Positions 13,591-25,300 of a DNA stretch of 64,000 nucleotides are shown here, piece after piece. A program made the position numbers and the translations under genes. The stretch's first letter is position 1, and the number at the start of each line of letters is the position of its first letter. Location: contig OU612068.1 in NCBI GenBank assembly GCA_914767715.1, forward strand, positions 1,736,001-1,800,000, written 5' to 3'. The DNA comes from Membranipora membranacea. Its lineage: Eukaryota; Bryozoa; Gymnolaemata; Cheilostomatida; Membraniporidae. Under the pieces are notes generated by a model. The model did no database searches, was not told where the DNA came from, and saw only the letters and a program-made list of their open reading frames with translations.

Positions 13591-13624
13591 CATAAACATA
13601 TAAATGCTTTTTTATATGCTTATG
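13591..13624. mobile_element. Micro-palindromic insertion, class B, 34 bp
   Basis: Starts CATAAACATATAAAT and ends with the near-complement ATATGCTTATG. The flanks AATTTAAC and GATTAAAC match at 6 of 8 positions. Copy 1 near 3,005-3,025 lacks the insert and reads directly into ACATAAAAGAC. Confidence 0.7.
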
Positions 13625-14433
13625 GATTAAACATAAAAGACATGAATTGATGGGAAACTATTTAAATCATATTTTATACCTACATATTGGCCATTGGGAC
13701 TTGATTTGTTGGCAGCCTTGACATTTAAACAATCCAAACGATACATGAAAGTAAACTACAGTGCGGACTCGATCAGATTGTAATATATAACAGTCCTAGT
13801 GCGGGAAGGAATAGAGTCAGGTGATGTTAGCCTTATCTCAAAGCACCCCTTTTTGGTAAATAAGGGATCCTCCGATAGAAGGCTAAGGTTTTTATAGCTG
13901 TTCATGAAGAATAATATTTTGACATTCTATAAATCTAGCTGAGTTCTACCTGCAGTACTGGCTATTCCTTATATCATCACAAGCTAGTCCGGGCAGGCTG
14001 TCGGCGGTGGGTGCCCAGGCTAATCACATGCTTACAGGATGTAAATCGTTATTAATTACCTAGCGATATATGTTTAGGACAGCAGTTACCTTGATCGCAA
14101 TCGGTATTATAACAATATACGAAGGATGGGTGTGAGACATTCGAGCCAAACTTAATACATATAGTATAGTAAGTATATGGGTATATCAGATAGGAAAAAT
14201 CTCTCCAAACCTCAAGCAGTGAACACTATTGGTAGGAGATTTGTGATAGGACTCGACCATCCCATGAAGCCTATGAAAGATTGTCCTAAAAAATTTGCCT
14301 AAAAATATGTATATGTATACTGGCCATTAGCGGCTATCACCAGATTTTTTACAAGAAAACCCAATTTTGCAACATACCTCCCAAAAAGCCATAATTTATT
14401 TGAATTTCCGGAATCCTCACTGAAGGAAATGAT

Positions 14434-15155
14434 ATATAATTATTAGGCCCCTTAGGATGTATGCAGCATCAATAGGGGAAACTGAAGTCAAATTTAGTAT
14501 CTAAAATCTGGTCCCAACTCGCATGTAGGGAAGCTTACTGCAACTTGCAGGCCGAAGCCTGCAGGAGTTTTGTTATATGATTCTTGGTCCAGATCTGAGG
14601 ACGTTTACAAGGACATTCAGGGGAGATAACTACCCTAGAATGATCATTTTACCTTTGTCAAAATGAGAGCAGGGAGGGTGAGATGATGATGAGAGGAAAG
14701 TTGGAAAGCAGTACACTAAAGTGATGCATATATATCCTTACTCTGTAATACTATCCTGATTGACTCAGGGATGGAGAGAGGATTATTTGAATTAGGAATT
14801 GTAAAATATTTTATACCCTAAAACTTTTTGTCCAGACATGGAAAAATCTGATGTCCAATGGCCATGTACTGATACAAATTGTAATCGCAGTCAAAACCTT
14901 GCTGTGGTTAAGCCTTAGGATCGGACTTGAACTTAGGGTTGAAGTTGGAGAATTTTGGCGGTCTTTGAAAAATAAAATTACGGCGTATGCTACATGAGAG
15001 GAACGTATTTGACTTTCAAAGAAACATCATTGCCTCTTACAATAATGCTTACATGGTTAAATATAGGGACGTATACCAGTTTTTGCACGTTGTCAATTTG
15101 GTATAAAAATATGATTACAGATTGAAATTTATATATGATTCCAATAAGTGTAAAT
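14434..15155. repeat. Young direct repeat, copy 2 (B1)
   Basis: Partner of 1-815. In copy 1 the young repeat precedes the old duplicated block, and here it follows it about 310 bases later, so the two blocks are not one simple tandem unit. No coding capacity is recognised. Confidence 0.85.
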
Positions 15156-15478
15156 ATACCTTAAACTATTCTTTCGAGTTTGTTCTAGAATATTACTTCT
15201 TCATCAATCAGCATGTTTCGTCACAACAGGGTAAATCTTTCATGAATTGGTTTTTAAAAGCCGGATTGATTTATCAAATCCTGGCACCAGATGAGAGCAA
15301 AATCATAAAAGATTTGTGGTGTTCTGAATTAAGCCAAATAGGTAAAGGTAAACAGATCCATGAAAGATCCAGGTGACATGAAAGTACCACCTGCAGCTTG
15401 TTGTCTGTCGAGTTTAGAGCCACCTGGACAGAAAGTAACTTGGCCTTGCTACGTGGTGCTTTGTTGATAAGGTTTAAC

Positions 15479-15500
15479 CAATGAACCAATAAGTTCATTG
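15479..15500. mobile_element. Micro-palindromic insertion, class C, 22 bp (weak)
   Basis: CAATGAAC and GTTCATTG ends around a 6-base centre. The flanks GTTTAAC and GCTAAAC match at 5 of 7. It is listed because the same termini occur with better duplications at 19,400 and 61,527. Confidence 0.4.
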
Positions 15501-15794
15501 GCTAAACTGAGTTGGAAAAATCTTTATTCCATGAATTCTATTTTTAATTCGACCCTTTGATTTCAGGTGACACAATGTAGGCTGAACAAGAAAAAAGATA
15601 AAATTATAATATGGTATCAATGAATTCTCAAAATACCAAACATTATCATTTTTCTCATTCCCCCCCCCCCCCCCCTACTTTCGCCTTGATTTTGTTTGGC
15701 GCGTTATGGAAAATAGGCCAGCAGCGGCTATACATAAAAGGCTCTAAAAATAACATCTGCGTAAGTGTCTTGAACAGAGAAAATTGAAGACTGT

Positions 15795-16258
15795 ACCTGG
15801 TGTAGTTTTTTATGGCCGTTCTGATGACGCATATGTACCATTTCACAAATGGGGCAAAAAGGGGCGAATCCAAGTAAGAAACACGAAAAAGGGGGTTAAA
15901 AGGGCGTTTTTTGCAATTTAACTTCTCTTGGCAAAGTTCATAGAATGAAGCAGTGTCATTGAATTTTTTTTATCAATATCATGCATATCTGGAGTAGTTT
16001 TTGGGAAAATATCATACAGCTAAACCCAATGATTGACATTTTACAGACAAATTGTAGTCACCCCTCGAACACAGTTGCGGCATAATAATAGGTTTTGTGC
16101 AAGCGTGCAAGAATAACATTGATAAATGTACTTCTCATGTCATTTTTCATAATTGTTTATAAAAAGACCCCATCATAAAGTATCTGGTTGTGTAATAATA
16201 AATTGAGAATATATGAGAAAGGGGTGGATCCAGTTGGGATGTGAAAAACAGGTAAACG
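15795..16258. repeat. 0.46-kb direct repeat, copy 1
   Basis: About 85% similar by eye to 16,528-16,990, with the same orientation and a ~733-base period. Both contain TTTTTTATGGCCGTTCTGAT and TATCAATATCATGCATATCT. On the minus strand each copy can read CPIC..VHMRHQNGHKKL, but the rest of the frame is poorly conserved. Confidence 0.85.
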
Positions 16259-16382
16259 TTTATGAAGTTTTATTCTGGTAAAGCGTGTAATCTGATTATG
16301 TATTTTGAATTTAATAGCTATTTTAAAGAGCACATAAGTATCACTGCTAAAACAAAACAAAGAAAGGATGCAAATTCATACT

Positions 16383-16512
16383 AGTTTAAAGGTCAAGTTC
16401 TTCATCATCGGTAATTTGGTCATACTCATCTTGCTGAGTGTCGTCCCTGCCATTGTCGCATTGAAGGTATCCACACAATTGCGTACAATGCAAACCGGCC
16501 TTCAAACATGAG
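16383..16512 (-). pseudogene. Remnant of a cysteine-rich (CXC/tesmin-like?) coding exon
   Basis: On the minus strand the frame reads GGCSCLKAGLHCTQLC and then an acidic tail ending DDEELDL plus stop. The Cys spacing recalls tesmin/TSO1-type CXC domains, in which short CxC and CxxxxC blocks bind zinc. A CPICKIVHMRHQNGH stretch from the 0.46-kb repeat lies just upstream in a different frame, so the two parts are separated by a frameshift and an in-frame stop. There is no start codon or complete gene, and such tails also occur in proteins of multicopy elements. The call rests on motif shape only. Confidence 0.4.
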
Positions 16513-16527
16513 CATCCACCGCTTTTG

Positions 16528-16990
16528 TCTGGGGCAGTTTTTTATGGCCGTTCTGATGGCGCATATGTACTATTTTACAAATGGGGCAAAAGGGGGCGGA
16601 TCCAAGTAAGAAACGTGGAAAAGGGGGGTATATAGAGCGTTTTTTACCATTTAACTTCTTTCGGCAAAGATCATAGAATGAATTGGCGTCATTGAAGTTT
16701 TTTATCAATATCATGCATATCTTGAGTGGTTTTTGAGAAAATATCATACTGCTAAATCCATCTATTGACGTTTTACAGACAGATTGTAGACACCCCTCAA
16801 ACACAGTTGTGGCATAAAAATAGGTTTTGCGCAACCTTTCCAGAATAACAGCGATAAACAAATTTCATATGTGATTTTCATTATCTTTTTATAAGAAGAC
16901 CCTATTATAAAATAAATGGTAGCAGTCTAATTATAAATTGGGAATATATTGAGACAGGGTGGATCCAGTTAAGATGTGAAAAACTGTTAA
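16528..16990. repeat. 0.46-kb direct repeat, copy 2
   Basis: Partner of 15,795-16,258. On the minus strand it has a 119-codon open frame with a possible zinc-binding CPICKIVHMRHQNGH. The open frame is not preserved in copy 1, so it is probably not a gene. Confidence 0.8.
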
Positions 16991-17239
16991 GATGCGAAAA
17001 ACAGGTTGAGTCCAGAAACTTCTTGCTAATGAGTGATCAAAAAATTGCATTTAATAATAATTATCTCACTGGGGTCACCTAGAATTGAGTGAAACTAGAC
17101 CCGAATTTCGCTGCGAATCCAATTATGTAAAGTTCATAACTCTCCGAGTGCATATTCTTTCTACAGAGGCTAAGAAAAGACAAAAAAGTTGCAAAATTTC
17201 GTTTTTTAATGAGCATTCTGTTGTGTATTATCTACCAAG

Positions 17240-17765
17240 GCACAAACAGATCCTCTTTATTGACTTATTGAGAGGTGCAATACAAGTACACACCAGTATA
17301 AACAAAGATATATCCACAATGTGACCAGTGTCAACGTGAAGGAAAGCAAAGAAAGACGAACTAATGTGCTTATCAAATGCATCGAAAACCTGTATTGATA
17401 TAATACATTCTTTATCAAGGTAAAAATCCAGTCAATGGCTAATTGGAAGGTGAGATATATGTACAAACATATATAAAATTGTTACATAAAAATACAATAA
17501 GTGAATACCAACAATAATATGACCTGGGTAAAAAAGAAGGAAAGCAAAAAAAAGGAGTATTTCCTGCTGTGAAAACCAGTATTGATAAATACATTCAAGG
17601 TACAAATCCTCTTCATTGACCAATTGGAAAGTAGATATTGGTACAAGCCTGTATCAAATGAATATATACAGCAGTAAAACACATACCTGCAATGTGACCT
17701 ATGTCAACGTGTGGGCATGCAACAAAGGACATCAAGAATATAAAATTCATGTGAAAACATGCATT
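17240..17765. repeat. Degenerate tandem repeat, ~175-195 bp period, three units
   Basis: Anchors recur near 17,322, 17,519 and 17,694 (GTGACC.GTGTCAACG-like), each followed after a similar distance by AAAAC..GTATTGATA and then a TTGACTTATTGAGAGG or TTGACCAATTGG block. Many small overlapping ORFs here arise from the repeat structure. No protein was recognised. Confidence 0.55.
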
Positions 17766-18824
17766 GACACAAATGCATGCAGAGTATTTTTGTACTTGGT
17801 CATCATGTTAAATTTGGTGCTTCTTAGTCTTGGACTTTGGCAATGATCTATGATCGGAATAGTTATTTTAAGCCTTTTTGCGTGGTTCTTCCTCCTTCGC
17901 TGTATCACTGAAAGAATGATAAAACTCAAGATTAAGGAGAGGAAATATAATCGCATAACTGGATCTCAACTCAAGTTAACAGCAGGAGGTAGAACAACCT
18001 TTGAGCAAAAAATGATTCTATCTCACATCACATCTAGCAGCTAAGTTAAAAAGCTTGCAAAACAAATCTGTTGGAGGAATATGTTATTCGTATTACAAGC
18101 AAGTAGATATATAAACACGGGGGGAGGAAGGGGGGTTATGGCTTTCTTGTAATGGATGTCAACTGCTTAGACCTATGACATCACCCTACACATATTTTAC
18201 AAGCAGACTCTTCTTTAAATAAAACATAGATGCTGACATAGATATAACACTACAGAAATAACCTATAGTTACCCTAGAGGAGTAATATTTGGCTTAGTTT
18301 AGCTAGTTTATGGGTGACTTAATGTTAGCTAACACTAACTTTTGGCAAGCAGTACTGAGGTGAGAGTCTAAATGAAGTAAGCCTTGGATGTCACCTGTCT
18401 TAGGAGTGTGTGAAATGGTGAACATCTCCTCCAGCAAACTATTTACTCCTCTAGAGTTTTCAAGGTTTTGAACTATCCTTCACCTTTCATAAGTCTTCCT
18501 GGAATAGTATTTGATGGCAGCGTGCTTCTCTTGCCACATCTTCAGAGTTTTCAAATATATAATAGAAAGCTCTCTATTTCATTAGCTTGAGCCGCTTGGT
18601 ACAAGCCAGCTGAAAAAAAAAACGAATCGAGCATCTGTAATTCATAAACACTGAACAGTAAAGAGTAACCAAGCTGTCGCCTTGTTTCCGTTGTCATCAT
18701 CACTACTAGATGTATCTTCATTCTAAATACATAAATGATAGTTTGATAACACTGCTATCACAACACATTAACACTACTGATAATGCTAACAGAAGTGTTT
18801 TGCCTTGCTAGTAGTAACAGCAAT

Positions 18825-18970
18825 CCAGTCCCACAGTCCTTCTGTAGTTGGTGCAAGTCCAGTGGTCGAGTGCCCCAGTGGTCGAGGCCTTTTCTCTCTT
18901 AGGCCTTGACCACTGGGGCACTCGACCACTGGACTTGCACCAACTACAGAAGGCCTGTGATTTGGACTGG
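18825..18970. repeat. Long near-perfect foldback (about 53-58-bp stem)
   Basis: 18,838-18,890 and 18,901-18,953 are reverse complements with about one mismatch, around a 10-base pyrimidine loop (TTTCTCTCTT). Imperfect pairing extends outward through CCAGTCC (18,825) and GGACTGG (18,964) with a 4-base bulge. A transcript from either strand would form a long hairpin. No target-site duplication is visible. Confidence 0.85.
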
Positions 18971-19399
18971 CGTAAGCTGTAATAGCGAAGTTACTCCTTG
19001 CTGAAAGTAAGGTCAACAATTCCATAGACCTATTTTTTTTACATAAACCCAATCCTTTTAAATTATTGATTTTCTAATAATATTGATAACCTACCATCAC
19101 ATTGAAACACCTGGGATGAGGATAGGCTACTAGTACTAGAAGAGACACTAGTATGTTCATGAAATAAACAAATAAATGTACTTGTAGTAAACAAAAACAT
19201 TGAAACCTGAAAGTGATGTAAACTATCACAATCATTCATCTTAACACTCACATTTTTCCTGGTGTGGGCTTTCTGTGCAGCTACTAGTTTTGTTATGTAA
19301 ATCTCAGATAGCAGATTTTGTGAGCATAGAAAGAATGTTCATTTCTATTGTCATCATTCTCCATTCTATCACAATATATATCCCATGATCATATCTTAT

Positions 19400-19428
19400 C
19401 AATGAACTAACTAAGGTTAAGTTCATTG
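19400..19428. mobile_element. Micro-palindromic insertion, class C, 29 bp
   Basis: Ends CAATGAACT and AGTTCATTG. The flanks ATCTTAT (19,393-19,399) and ATCATAT (19,429-19,435) match at 6 of 7. The termini match 15,479 and 61,527. Confidence 0.6.
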
Positions 19429-20537
19429 ATCATATGCATTATGATGGTAGCTTATCTCTCTGATCCAGAGTATATCAGTAGCTTCCTGCAGCTCAGGCTG
19501 TTTGTCTAGCAAAACCCAATCCTCAGCTTTGCTCAGAGCATTGTCCAGTTGCTGTTGTGACAATTTAATCAGTGGGTTTTATCATATGCTCTGTGTTGTG
19601 GGAATTGATGCAGCAAGCCTCATGGTTGGCGGCCATCTTTTATAAACAAAAATGCTCTGCACTGTCATTGGCTAATCTTCAAAATTATCCATTTTGATTG
19701 GCTAAATGTTGCCAAGTAACTTTTGCAAGTTAGTTCTGCAGAAATATTGTAGAATCTGCATCAGAAAAGAATTTTAGCAAAATATTATTTATTGCCCCAC
19801 TTATGGAATAGTACCCCATCAAAAATCCAAACAATAATGAATATCATTTGATTATTTGCTATTAATTTTCTCTGTTCATCATCCTTACACACAATGAAAC
19901 AATAGTGAGGTGCTGCTGCTGGCCTAAAAGATCTGTCCAGGATGATTTATTGTCTGCCAAATAAAAAAATGTGTATAATAATAGGTTTTCAAGGTGTTTT
20001 AGCATTGTGCACCGATTGGATACTTGAGCATAGAAATAACCCATGGTATCATGAAAAAACAGTCACTGGTTTGGCACATAGACTTAATATCATTGTTAGT
20101 ATGGCATCTACCGTTAGCAATCTGTAACCACGCTTTCAGCCAGTAAGGAGTTGTCTTCTCTCAATATATGAGTAGAAACCTCGAATGAAAAATCAACATT
20201 AATCCCAAAAAATCAGCAATAGGAACGAGCTAAGAACATCGCCTTATGGCACTCGACATGATATCGGCAGACAGCAGCACAATGCGTTTTTCAGCGCAAA
20301 CTCTTGGTGGACTTCGAAAGAAATGACTTAGAATATCAACTGTGCGTGTGTGGGGTTAACCAGGCTCTTTTGACTGTTTTAGTGAAAAACTGAAGACTGT
20401 GCTGTAACTTAAGAGAGTTGAAAGGTGCCCTAAATCTTGATACTGAGGGTGGGATACATCCTAGAAGTTTGAATCTGTAGAAGACATCCTGAACTGTGAG
20501 TGCAGCAAGCAACTGGTATATACAGCCATTGGTGGTG

Positions 20538-20621
20538 AAACTTTGATCTTAGCCCATAGGCAGTGACACTTTGATCGTAACCCATAGACAGTGAGACTTT
20601 GATCATATCCCATAGGCAGAC
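20538..20621. repeat. Minisatellite, 28-bp unit x 3
   Basis: Three imperfect tandem units, each containing ACTTTGATC and CCCATAGRCAG. The apparent ORFs across it on the minus strand (repeated MGYDQS-like peptides) follow from the repeat and are not taken as genes. Confidence 0.8.
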
Positions 20622-20960
20622 AGTCATGGAATACAGATTCTGTGTAGCATAAGTTGATAATCAGAGTTGGGGATAGCATGTCAAGACAGGCTAAGTTAGG
20701 AGAAGGTTTAATATGTCTGCGGTAGGCCTATTGTGATTAAGCGAACTCAGTGATAATATGCCCTTCCCTTATTCAGTTTGAGGGAATGAACCCACTCTAT
20801 TTCAAAGCATGACCTGATGTTGCGTGGATCATTTTTTATCTCAGATAAAGAGTTTAAGAAAAGCATCAGAAGTTATATATATATATCACCTTCACCATGA
20901 AAATAACTCATGATAGGAATAATAATGCATACCATAAATATTCCTAACATGACACCCAAC

Positions 20961-21000
20961 CATAGATATAAGAACAGTATAGATAGAACATATATCTATG
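20961..21000. mobile_element. Micro-palindromic insertion, class B, 40 bp
   Basis: Ends CATAGATATA and TATATCTATG. The flanks CACCCAAC (20,953-20,960) and CACTCAAC (21,001-21,008) match at 7 of 8, differing by one transition. Confidence 0.7.
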
Positions 21001-22341
21001 CACTCAACCCTTTCATGCTCCAAAATATGCCATGATCTGAGATATCATCAATAATAGTAATGGATTCTGAGCATTCCGAATAAATTTAATACTCACTAAG
21101 GTGGACAGCAGTCTGTAAAATAGTTGAAAACATCCTGACAGGACGATTGTAGGCAGAACTCAAAAGTGTGTAATAATAATAAAAAACAAACCTGGATTAG
21201 TTTTGATGTGTGCGGTTAAGCTTTATATTGTAAGACAAGCAAATATCTCAGCAGTTGCTTGTCGTGCAGCTTTTTCAAAGGAGCTTTCAGATTCGATTTT
21301 ATATGCTGCAGAAAAAATCTAACGTTTTACTATGAGATGATCCTCACTGGCAATAAATTATTTTGAGTCTTGTCTTGTCTTCAATGGGTCACAACACAAC
21401 CAGAATTGTATTGTTAGAATACAGGTATATGTATGCATAGTTCTCAAAGGCCCTGGGAAGCAAGTTTGCTTTTGCATCTATTGGTTCTCAAACTTGCGTG
21501 ACTGACAAGATGCGTATTTTGGTTTACTGGATAACACTTGGTTTATCCAGAATGTTTTTGTAATGGGGATTTCCTAATGGCAAACTGCTACCAGTGTGGC
21601 CCTGGTGGTTTATTGTTATTGATCACTAATTTTGAATCTGTGCATGATATTAAACCACAATCAGCAAAACTGCCATAATTTTTTTGCATTTTTTATTCTC
21701 ACCTCACAATGAAGAGGTACGTTGACACACCAGGTAAACAGTTGCATTACTAATTTGTAGATCCATGTTCGGTTTACTTGTTCCCTTATAATATGAGGCC
21801 TCATAATATATGAGCTGCCAGTGATTAGGCCTATTTTTGACATGATAGTAATAGGAGTGACAGCTTATACAGAGGAGATTTACTGGATTGGGCGCCAGGT
21901 GGCTCCCACCTAGACATCAATTTTTTTTATCTGATAAAAGAAGAAAAAACTCCCCTGCCAGAGATACCGCCATCAAATGGTAAACCTGTATATCGGCCCT
22001 CTGCACACAGAGTATGGTGGCTGGTGAGACAAATGGTATTTATTATGCAGTGGATTAGACTCTAATATGGTATTCTTTGGCCAATCAAATCATTATTATG
22101 AAAAAAAACCTCTTATACATCCCTTATGATTGGTCAGTGATAAAAATAAATTATATACAAAAAAGATTTTTTAAATGATTGCGGGGCGATAAACTGCTCC
22201 CCAAACTCATCTGACTGAAACTTGTTACAAGAAGCCAGTAATTCTATTATCAGCATAATATTGTGAGGTCACTGACTCCTGCTCACATAAAAACAAAGCT
22301 GACCTTCAGCAATAAAACATAGCGGTGCGACAGAAGCTAGA

Positions 22342-25300
22342 ATGATGTTGAACCTAAGATGCTCACAGTTTATCTTTGTTATGGGAATAATCTCCCTTGC
22401 TTATTCGCAGTCTGAAATACTAGATGATCCTGGTTTCGATGTACCGATTGGATCATCTGACTGGACTTGCCACGGATCTTGTACAGCTGTACTGGATGGA
22501 GACAGCCACGCTGGAAGTAACTCAGTCCTCATTACAGACAGGTAAGTTATAATTCAGAGTATATGTAAGGGCTACTTCAGTAATAAGATAATGGTTAATT
22601 TCATTAGATAAAAGTGCTCTAGAAAAAAAATTAAAATTTTGGACATTTTGGACTTCTTATTTTCGATGGATCATTTACCTCTATCTATTTTTCATCCCTT
22701 TCCATTCAACTTGACCTTCATAGCCATGTGTCTGTTTTTTTTTACTTTTCGGCATAATTTTCATTCGATGAGAATGTTTTACAAAATCAGCCATCGAGAA
22801 AAAACAATAAAATGGAAAAAATAATTTCAATCAAGAAGATGAAAAAGATAATCAGAAAAATTACATTTGAATGATTTATAATTGGTTTGTGTAATAACAT
22901 TAATGAAAAAAAACCTCTGAAACTCTAAGAATCTCTGCCTAACCATTCCTATATATTGAGTTAGTCGTGATGGTGCTGAATGAGAATAACTGTCTGTTAT
23001 TTAGGAAATTGATAAGCACAATAATCGAAAAATTGGAAGATTGTTGGAGTAAAAAGATTAAAACTTATCAATTTTTTTAGAACGGCGATATACAATGGAC
23101 CCAAACAACAACTAGTCTTAGATGAGAATGCAGTAGTCGGAAGATCTTATCACATCAGTGGGTTTGCAAAGATTCGGCAAACCCAAACAAACCAGCAAGG
23201 ACAAACACTATTTATTATGATAAGGTTTACTCTTCAAGGTACATTCTAATACATTACAACACAATTTCTTCCTTGTGAAGTAGTTGATGATTACTTACAC
23301 TTCGTAACCATAATCACTGCTCAACAGGGCAATGGTGAAAATTTAGTGTGCCTTGAAAATCTATTATTTAGGCTCTAGCTGTGACCTCAAGCCATTTTTA
23401 TGATTAATTATTAATATTGACTAGAGATCAGAAGTAATCTTGAAGACCTGCGAGTAGGAGAGCGTTCTCTAGTATCAAAAATTTATTTTCCTTTGATTTT
23501 TGCTTTGCTTGTTGTTTAGTAGAATGGTATTTGAACTCTTTCTGAATTTGTTGAGGTTCTGAACAAATTTGCATGAATTTGTTTACTTCTGACTATCAAC
23601 ATATGTATCAAACTGTTAATCGATGAGAACACAAAACATCTTTTCCAGCTACATGCGAATATTCACTTGTTCTCTATATAGTCAATTTGGGTACAATACT
23701 TTGCTGTTAGAGACAATACTTTGCTGTTAGAGACAATACTTTGCTGTTAGAGACAATACTTTGCTGTTAGAGACAATACTTTGCTGTTAGAGACAATACT
23801 TTGCTGTTAGAGACAATACTTTGCTGTTAGAGACAATACTTTGCTGTTAGAGACAATACTTTGCTGTTAGAGACAATACTTTGCTGTTAGAGACAATACT
23901 TTGCTGTTAGAGACAATACTTTGCTGTTAGAGACAATACTTTGCTGTTAGAGACAATACTTTGCTGTTAGAGACAATACTTTGCTGTTAGAGACAATACT
24001 TTGCTGTTAGAGACAATACTTTGCTGTTAGAGACAATACTTTGCTGTTAGAGACAATACTTTGCTGTTAGAGACAATACTTTGCTGTTAGAGACAATACT
24101 TTGCTGTTAGAGACAATACTTTGCTGTTAGAGACAATACTTTGCTGTTAGAGACAATACTTTGCTGTTAGAGACAATACTTTGCTGTTAGAGACAATACT
24201 TTGCTGTTAGAGACAATACTTTGCTGTTAGAGACAATACTTTGCTGTTAGAGACAATACTTTGCTGTTAGAGACAATACTTTGCTGTTAGAGACAATACT
24301 TTGCTGTTAGAGACAATTTTGCTGACTTAATTATGTAATCACTCAAAACATATACTGTAGATGAAACCAAAAGGTACCGAAAGACAAAGACTCGCAACAA
24401 TGTCCAGCCGAGTGATGGTTGGGTTGATCTGTCGGCAGATTATACATTCCACGGTGAGGTATTTTCCAACAATGTCTATCTATCTATTATAAATATTCCT
24501 GCTAAAGTATGAACTATCTGATTTAACCATAAACATATAAATACTATTTATATGTTTGTGGATCTAACTGTTGTAATTTTGTCTCATCATGTATAAATAG
24601 TTGCAGTAATAAATTTCTTCTGCTGTATTCCTACAGATTTTGGCCAGCCGCTCACTAGACTGGATTTGTACGTAGCTGGACCCGAACCAGGAATCGAATT
24701 CCAAGTCGACACAATGTCTGTGAAAATGGTAAGCTTCAAAAGTTTAAGATAAGGTAGGAGGTGTGCTTCAGGGAAAATCAGGGTAATATAAATACTTATA
24801 TCCTCATCTCAGTCTCTTATACAGGCCGAGAAGTGAAGGAATGACCTTACAATAGGAATCTGTTCTCTATAGGTCATTACGTGCAGACAGCTATTAGGTA
24901 GGTAATCGCGTCTTCACTCAACATTGCTGTTTTATCTACCAAGTGGGGAACAACTATATCATGCAGACTTATTAATAGCTCCTGTTCTGAATTCTGTGCC
25001 TCTTCAATGCCAAAACAAAGCATTTTATCAAAATCCATTTTGGTTTTGTAGCATAAAAATCTTAATAATAATCTTAAATCTTATTAATAGTCCAGGGCAA
25101 GGCCGAGCTGGATCACATGTCCTGTCTAGGGAGATCCCTTTCCACTCCTTGATACAGTAAGGACAGGTACTCCATACCCGAGCCCCGATCGGAATCCTGG
25201 TTTTAGGTTTACAATCTAAGATTATCTTGCCTGAGATCAGACCATCAGGACCTGGCCGTCCTGTCAAGAGTCCTGACTGGCTTTGACCTTTTTGACATAA

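Larger units (their letters stand above)
11835..14120. repeat. Old direct duplication, copy 2 (B2), upstream of the xylanase gene
   Basis: Diverged, collinear partner of 845-3,390. It starts roughly 200 bases upstream of the xylanase ATG, so it probably contains the gene's upstream regulatory DNA. It carries at least three extra insertions absent from copy 1 (12,560, 13,358 and 13,591), which lets those insertions be compared with empty sites. No gene is seen in it. Confidence 0.8.

Noticed and set aside
17085-18044. Cluster of 62-79-codon ORFs with hydrophobic stretches
   Set aside because: They follow the degenerate 175-195-bp tandem repeat and AT-rich sequence; no splice structure or conserved motif links them.
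23690-24317. CRISPR-like array
   Set aside because: The units are directly adjacent with no spacers, in an intron of an animal gene; it is a minisatellite.
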